64,000 nucleotides of DNA, taken from NCBI GenBank assembly GCA_003864495.1, contig ML133496.1:627122-691121 (forward strand). Reading direction: 5' to 3'. Origin of the DNA: Nemopilema nomurai. Its lineage: Eukaryota; Cnidaria; Scyphozoa; Rhizostomeae; Rhizostomatidae. The translations under genes and the position numbers were made by a program. This document shows, piece after piece, positions 57,250 through 64,000 of the stretch. The notes below the pieces were generated by a model that was not told where the DNA came from, did not search any database, and saw only the letters and a list, made by a program, of their open reading frames with translations. How positions within the stretch are numbered: the first letter of the stretch is position 1; every line of letters begins with the position of its first letter.

Positions 57250-59200
57250 CTTTTGATAATAAATAAGTTTATAAGATTAAGACCTACTTGTAACAGAATT
57301 ATTTACTCCTCTTTTACAATTTACTTTGCTGTCTTCATTTATTACATTGATTGGCAACAAGTTATAATCTTTCACACAACGGTAAGAAAACGTTCTTAGT
57401 CCAGAGTTACTTTTCACCCTGTTGATGTACAGTAGAGGGTTTTGCTTTGTTTTATAGAGATTGATCTGCTTGTTTCTGATGAAAATGTCTTGTAGGTACT
57501 GAGGTACTTCCTTACACATTTCCTGACAAGCATGACTCTGTGCTGCAATCTTCTTGCTTCCATTGTTGGCCATTCCAATCTGTTAAGAATTGGTGGTATA
57601 TGGTCATATTTCCTTGTTCTTGTGATCGCTCTGGCTGCAAAATTTTTGCATTTCTGTATCTGGCTTAACACAGTCTTAGATGCATTGCCATATGTCACCG
57701 TAATCTAGAGCTGAAATTACAGTTGAATGCATAAGCTCTGTGAATGTTTTCTGTGACACAAAGGCGCGTACTGCGGAGGGAGCTATGAGCTTGCCACTGC
57801 AGTGCCTCTTTAATTTATTTATATGTGGTTCCCAGTTCAGCCTCTCATCAAATGTTAACCCCTGGTTTTTGCTTGTGTTTCACACTTTTATCCTGGCCTC
57901 TCATGTTGATAGCAGTGGCGTAGCGTCAAGGGAAGCTGGTAATGCGTCGCATGCCCTGCAAAATCGGACCAAAAATATTCTTGGCCTTTTTGGAAACGAA
58001 AACAGTCTCTATTGCTTAAACAGTTGCTTTGACAATCTATTGGAATTTGCACTGTCGCACCCAACAAGGAGCCAGAGCAATCGGTTGCCGATCCGCATGC
58101 CATAGTTGAATTGAATTCAGCATAAGTCTTCGACATGTGGATTCAAGCAAGTAGACGATATGGATTATACGGTTGTAGAGATAGAGGAATATAAGATGAT
58201 TGCACAAATGCTTTTCTAATTTCAGCTCGAGTGTAAAGTGAGGGCACTCAATTACTGAGGGTACTCAATTGGTGAGGGTACCCAAATCGGGAGGGTAAGG
58301 GGGTCTGCCCTTTTAGAGTACCATTTTCGCCTGCATGTGGTTTATAAATATTATCATAACCACGAACATTAAATTGGTATAAAGATCTTGGATTGTTCAT
58401 CAGCTCAGAGATTGTACCCTACTTCATTTGAACAAGTTATTTATGTCATATCATGCTGATGTTAAAAATTGTCATGTTTTTTATTTTATAATTTTCATTT
58501 CGAAGTGTGTTGTAGATGTTCTGTTTGGGCATGGTAAGAATGCAGAGAGAGCGCTATTTTCACTATCAAGTGTTTTTAGAAAGCTATAGCTTCCGGGGGC
58601 TTCGCACCCTGCTCTCCCATAAGGGCGTTGGCCCTTGACCCTAGAACCCTCCCCGCATACCCACTTCTGCAACTCACGCTACGCCTCTGCTTTGCACTGT
58701 TGTACTGTTGAGAATAATGAGCATTACAGTGGATTCTAGAAGCAAGTACCGATGGTACGGATGATACGTCCTGCAATATGAAAGGCAAATCATTCAAGTA
58801 GATGACAAATAAGATGGGACCTAGCACTGATCCTTGGGGAACACCACAAGAGATTTGGAATGGACTAGGGAGTTCACTTTCAATTTTGACAAGCTGGTTC
58901 TGCTTTGGAGATAGCTGCTTAACCAAAATACTGAATGTGCATCGAAGTTATACCATACAAGCTTTGTTAGTATAAGTACATGGTCTATCGTGTCAAATGC
59001 TTTGCTGAGATCCATTAGCAAAGTGGTTAGTTTTTCAACCATATTCTTTAGAATGTCATCAGTAATCTTCAATAGAGCAATCTCTGTGGAATGTTGTTTT
59101 GGAATCTGTTTGCAAATGGCCTTTTCAAGAAGTTTTGACAGCACTTGAAGTAGTGAGATAGGTCTATAGTTCTTGATGTTTTTCTTTGATTATGCCCTTT
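57250..59200 (-). mobile_element. Decayed LINE (non-LTR retrotransposon), reverse transcriptase region
   Basis: Minus-strand fragments of one reverse transcriptase: YRPISLLQVLSKLLEKAICK, then MDLSKAFDTIDH (motif A), then GVPQGSVLGPILFVIYLNDL (motif B), then after an insertion FDERLNWEPHI, LDYGDIW and CKNFAARAITR. Frames shift repeatedly, and there is a deletion just after the first motif. The YADD motif is missing because a MITE at 57,913-58,689 is inserted between motif B and the C-terminal part. The motif style fits the Jockey/CR1 group; the exact clade cannot be set by eye. Non-functional. Confidence 0.88.
57913..58689. mobile_element. hAT-like MITE nested in the LINE, 777 bp
   Basis: Ends CAGTGGCGTAGCGT and the inverse of CAGAGGCGTAGCGT, the common hAT-type terminus. 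Interior has no coding sequence. I could not match an 8-bp target duplication, so the boundaries or family are not certain. Confidence 0.7.
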
Positions 59201-59413
59201 AAACAGATGGGGTAGGGTTTTTGGTGAAATTTTTGATGCTACCCCCGTGTTATTTTCCGCTTAGGCGTGATGACGTTGCAAGCCTCTGCGTGGGCAGGAA
59301 AGAAATCCCATGCGCTCTTAGCAGTCTGTCTCTCAACTGGCATCAGGCAAGGGGCAGGGTGGACTTAACTGCAGAAGAGAGTGCGTTTACAGGTTGACCT
59401 ACAAAGCTGCAAA
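59201..59413 (+). promoter_or_regulatory. Presumed promoter and 5' UTR of transketolase
   Basis: Stretch between the LINE remnant and the transketolase ATG; GC-richer than its surroundings, with GTGATGACGTTGCAAG (CRE-like TGACG). No TATA box seen. Assignment is positional. Confidence 0.4.
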
Positions 59414-62400
59414 ATGGCTGATTACCACTGCCCTAATCAAAAGCTTCTGCAAACACTTAAGGACATTGCCAACAGATTGAGAATAGATAGTATCCAATCA
59501 ACCAATGCTTCAAACTCAGGGTGAGTTTCTTGCTCTTTTTTACAAGGGAGTATAGCTAGGCCATCTGATAACCGAGCGAAGGTCTGAATTTGCAAAGGGG
59601 AAAGCAGAGTTAAATGAAAGTTTGACGCCATCAGGTTGAAGGATTTAGATGGATATTTTCTAATTGAAATTTTAGCATCTTTCCTTCCTAAGGTAAGTTT
59701 GAACTAAATGGAAATGTTGTCAATTGGTCGCTGCTTCCATGCCACGCAAACACCCCCAACATCCGCGATTTCCAATCGTTTTTTTTTAAACAATCACCTT
59801 TGCTAGGAGACCAACTCGAGCACCCGCAAATATTTGAACAGTACTGCCACATATCTCTCTTTCTGACAAGATTCTGAATTAGTTAGAACACGTAAATGAT
59901 ACTTGAGCTATAGTTTGTGTACTTATTATTCTCTCATTTACTTTGTTTCGCTTCTTTGCTTTTGGTATTTCTGCCAAAAAAGCGATTCAGTTGACGCCCA
60001 TTTAACAACACGCGGTGCTGATAGTGTGCTTGCTATATGCAAGGTTTCTCCACCATGCAAATACCTGCAGCACGCATTCCTTTTCTTATCCAACATGTGA
60101 CAGACGGGTATAAAAATCTCACTAAAGTTAAACTGACTAATTTCTTTATTAACCTTGATGAACCATGCGAGTCAAAACTTGCTGGAAGTTGATAAAACCC
60201 AATCTCTTGTAGGAGTGAAACAGTTATATACATTTGCTCTGATACCAGGTTCACAAAACATAAAATTTTGTTGCAAGACATTGTTTCAAATAGAAAACAT
60301 TCATTCAATTGTCACATTTAGATTTATCTATTTAACCTCTAACAACATTTATTTTTAGTATCTAGTTGCTATTACACTTAGAATATCCTTTAGGCCTCAC
60401 AAGAAATATGGTCTTACTGACTTTTCCCCCAACCTTCAACTCACAACCTCTCTAGATTTGTAACATATATGGCCTTGAAACTGAGAGTGGCTGTTATTTG
60501 TTATATCAAAGCCTTTCCAAATCTTACCCAAATTATTTATCCCAAAAAATACATGAGTATGTACAAGTGTTTACATTAAACTTCCTTTGTCCATTTTCAT
60601 GTCAATGATTTATTTATTTATTTTTGTTAGTATAGGTGTTTATTATTTCATTATTTGTTATCTCTTGAAAATGGCAGCTTGTCTTGACGTTTGTAGTTTG
60701 TTTTATTGTGCTCTCTTGTAATCAAATATATTGTTCTTTAGACATCCAAATATATTGTTCTTTAGACATCCAACATCATGCTGTTCCATAGCAGAAATAA
60801 TGTCTGTCTTGTTCTTTCACACAATGAGATACAAAGGTAATTAACAGTCTGTCTTGACAGATATATATATTTTTTTTATTTATTTTTGCAGGTTTTTAGT
60901 ATTTTCAACTCAAATCTATCCAGTTTATAACTAACCTATATGCAAAGAGGCTTATTACTTGTATATAACTCACAACTCTCAAAGTTGTTTACCAACTTCT
61001 TTTGGTTTTTGTTGGTGGCCTTAATTAAAAATCTTCAATTTCAGTTTCTGAGCCCAAGGATGTCAGTAATGATAGATTTGTTCTCTCTAAGGTATGGATT
61101 ATTCATAGAATTGGTCACATCTTATCAAATTATTCAGTTCTTTGATATTTGTTATTTTGTTCATCAAACATCTTTTTTGAAGATTATAATTTTATAAATA
61201 TGCATCTTTGCCATCACAAACCTCTGGTTTTTTTCTGTTGCATAATTTGACACAAGACCTGCTTTCTAAACATCTATATATATATATATATACATTATAT
61301 ATAAATATATATAATGCCCCCTTCTTTCAAATGCCCCCTCTTATAAAAGCCCCCTCTAACAGAAGCCCCCCAAGATATAAAGAAATTTGATAAACACCTC
61401 TGTCGTTTAATTCATGCATTACAGTCTATACATTTTTGTAATGAATTTATATTCTTCAGAATGATTTCTGAAATGTATATATATATATATGTGTGTGTCT
61501 ATTCTCTCTAAGGGTCATGCTGCCCCTATTCTTTATGCTGCATGGGCAGAGGCAGGCCTTTTCCCCAGATCTGATTTGATGAATCTCAGAAAGATTGATT
61601 CAGACCTTGAGGGCCACCCAACACCTGTGAGTTCTGAATATGTACATTCCATGTTATATGCAGTCCATTTTAAACAGTATATTGAAAGATCAGAATTAAT
61701 TTCCTGAATATATAAAAGTTTGATATTTATTTTGATATGTTTTTCAGTAAGCTGTAAGAAATGTTTTTTTATTTAACCTTAGAATTTTTATATGTATATA
61801 TATGTATTTGTTTTTATAGAGGTTGAACTTCATTGATGTTGCAACTGGCTCCCTTGGTCAAGGTTTGAGCTGTGCATGTGGAATGGCCTACACTGGGAAA
61901 TACTTTGACAAGGCCAGGTCTGCCACAACTGTATAAATATATATATTTGATTTAAAGTCATTTGTCTTAGCAACCCATCTCTTTAAATCAATTAATCAGT
62001 TAACAAGCAAGCCAGAAGAAGAGACTGCCAGTTTTAGGCTCGCGTTGTAGAGACCAGCCGCGGAAAGAACATTGCCAATCAATGGAGACTTAGTTGGAAT
62101 AGATTGAAATCTTTTACTGAACTATATTAAATTGATAATATTTATGTGAAATTAGTGAGTTTATTACAGCATACAAAGCAGATGTATACACAATGATTAA
62201 TATAAGCAAATGAAAAACATTAGGGTACATACATTAAGCAGTTAGGGGATTTTTCATATGCATAGCTAGGTAAGGCTGCAAAGTCGATTGTTTTGAAGCA
62301 TTTGCGGTTTCTCTGTTTTGTATCAGTTAGTTGGGGATTGAATTAACTTTTGAATATTGTTTTATTAGTGAATTTGTCAATAGCGCGAAGCTACAAGTAA

Positions 62401-62629
62401 ACAATAGTTGAATTTTGTTTTGATTGTTATATTGCAGCTACAGAACCTATTGTATAATTGGAGATGGAGAATCTGCCGAAGGGAGTGTGTGGGAAGCTGC
62501 AAATTTTGCCAGCTTTTATCGCCTTGACAACCTGGTTGCCATAGTTGATGTTAACCGGCTTGGTCAGAGCGACCCAGCACTACTTCAACATGACATGGAA
62601 ACATACAAAAAGAGATGGGAAGCATTCGG
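59414..62629 (+). CDS. TKT: Transketolase, first six coding exons (continues beyond window)
   Basis: Thiamine-diphosphate enzyme of the non-oxidative pentose phosphate pathway, moving two-carbon units between sugar phosphates in the cytosol. Exons: 59,414-59,520; 60,766-60,836; 61,045-61,091; 61,513-61,626; 61,820-61,917; 62,438-62,629, all phases agreeing. The encoded 210 or so residues align end to end with the start of animal transketolases: [64 protein letters not shown] and the cofactor motif [17 protein letters not shown] ending near the conserved Asn ([17 protein letters not shown]). The final donor at 62,630 leaves a split Gly codon, so the next exon should begin with WHxxxVDGH-like text; I do not find it before 64,000. 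Confidence 0.96.
61274..61315. repeat. (TA)n microsatellite
   Basis: TATATATA runs in a transketolase intron, followed to about 61,380 by CCCCC-containing modules (GCCCCCTCTTATAAAAGCCC) that resemble the interior of the CCGTAAATCC MITEs. Confidence 0.75.
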
Positions 62630-62819
62630 GTATGATTGTTTATGTTTATATACATGTTTAAATCAAACTACTGATAACTTGTTTTGCCAAAATAAGATAA
62701 AATTGCCATAGACCAATTCAACCCATCTCCACACTAAGGCAGTTGTGGAGGAGCGAGGTGAAAACATTCAAGTGATAAGCATGGTGCTTAATCAGCTCTT
62801 TTTTCTGTAAAAGTGAATA

Positions 62820-63072
62820 CCGTAAATCCTTGAATCGCCCCCCCCCCTCGATTAAGCCCCCACCCTAGAACTAAAATTTTTCAATAAGAATTTTTCAGGC
62901 TATTTTTTATATTATGAAAAGAAAGAAATTTCAAAAATTATCTTTTTTATGTGGCATGTTTCAAGAAATTGTTTAAGCCCACCCCCTCGAATAAGCCCCC
63001 TCTCGAATAAGCCCCCATCCAAAAATATCAAAAATAAATATGCCCCCAGGGGGCCAATTCGAGGATTTACGG
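62820..63072. mobile_element. MITE with CCGTAAATCC ends, copy B
   Basis: Starts CCGTAAATCCTTGAATCG and ends with CGAGGATTTACGG, flanked by TA on both sides (62,818-62,819 and 63,073-63,074). Same interior C-run modules as copy A at 24,738. Located after the last visible transketolase exon, presumably in its intron. Confidence 0.85.
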
Positions 63073-63074
63073 TA

Positions 63075-64000
63075 TTCTTCCGTGGCTCCACAGATTTTGC
63101 GAAATCGTTACTCCACACACATGGCTGATCATTCCAGGCCATTTTAGTGTATCCATGACGTACAGCAGCCTTAACTTTAAACATTGAAACAGCCTAAAAA
63201 TTGAAAATGTCTCAGTATGTATGGAGTTGATCAGCAAGTTAACAACAAAATTACCATAAACATTCACCCAAACGCCAGCCGGCCGACAGTAGGGACACTC
63301 TTTAAGTCCAACTGCTTGAATTTTCTGCAATTAGCGACTCTTAGCTTCTCCATCTAGCGTATCGAAGTATTCGTGGGCATTTTCTACGCCGAACGCACAA
63401 ATACAAGCCGTGCACGTATCCCCTCAGTTCGAGAACAACTCTGTTCACCCCAGTAAATATCGTCGCGCATGGCTCAGTGTTACGTCACGCCGAATCGGTC
63501 TATAAGCTGAACTGCTGAATGCATAGATGCTCTGCCATGAACTGTGTTATTTAGCATAGATGCTCTGCCATTACTATTACAAATTATTTACGCGAGCAGA
63601 CCCCCGCAAGAGCACGTGTCGCCCGCAAGGGAAAGGGATGTTGCTGTATTTGTACTCTGAAGAAAAACTTTAACGAAGCAAAGATTTGATTTCAAGCTTT
63701 AACTTTGTATTTTAAAAGCTGGTCAAATATGTTTTCTCTTTGCCCGTTCCTCAAAAGTCATAATATTACTATATAAAAGGTCAAGTTGTTATCATTGTTG
63801 ATATTATAAAACACTACATCAAATATTTTAGTCATAAACTGGAGCTTATTTCGCATTTGAATGGTCAAACGTTTGGCAATCGTTCGGAAATGATACCCCA
63901 GTTTCCCTCAGGTCCTGAAGGGCTTCCTTTCAACAAATATTGTTGGAAAGGCGATGACCCTGGTAAATAAAACCACGTGGCCATATCGTTGCCCCTTCAC
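63075..64000. other. Unassigned right-hand end
   Basis: No exon, RNA gene or repeat family recognised, apart from a local duplication of CATAGATGCTCTGCCAT at about 63,520 and 63,556. Probably transketolase intron. Confidence 0.5.

Overview
This is animal nuclear DNA: AT-rich, with many introns, GT-AG splice sites and dense small repeats. A cnidarian, probably an anthozoan (sea anemone or coral), is the best guess. The main reason is the minus-strand gene filling the first 24 kb. It encodes a Hedge (Hedgehog N-terminal) domain joined to a von Willebrand A domain, about 22 cadherin repeats, two Ig domains and an EGF domain. This is the architecture of Hedgling, known from sponges and cnidarians and absent from bilaterians. 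I built the gene models by hand from splice signals and codon phase. No transcript or database evidence was available.

Layout. (1) 1-23,819, minus: hedgling, start codon at 23,819, about 34 exons recognised, C-terminal end off the left edge. Its introns carry several minisatellites and a Harbinger-type MITE. (2) 23,820-27,045: intergenic, with a TA-flanked MITE and a CAT microsatellite. (3) 27,046-38,584, plus: XPC, the DNA damage sensor of nucleotide excision repair. Twenty exons join without a phase error into 1,150 codons plus stop. (4) 38,910-53,524, minus: a PARP-family mono-ADP-ribosyltransferase, tail-to-tail with XPC. It has two CCCH zinc fingers, two RRM-like domains, KH-like segments, a macro domain and a PARP catalytic domain. 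A 4-kb array of nine 451-bp tandem repeats lies inside it, and each repeat carries a 42-nt exon. (5) 53.6-57.0 kb: a mobile-element-like block bounded by 31-bp inverted repeats, containing a Ulp1-like protease/PHD reading frame. (6) 57.25-59.2 kb, minus: a decayed LINE interrupted by a hAT-like MITE. (7) 59,414 onward, plus: the first six coding exons of transketolase, which continues past the right edge.

The host genes have unrelated jobs (adhesion/signalling, DNA repair, ADP-ribosylation, central metabolism); I see no operon-like logic. The most notable points are the complete Hedgling N-terminus with its zinc ligands lost, the phase-preserving exon array in the PARP gene, that gene's unusual domain combination, and a one-base frameshift in a hedgling cadherin exon.
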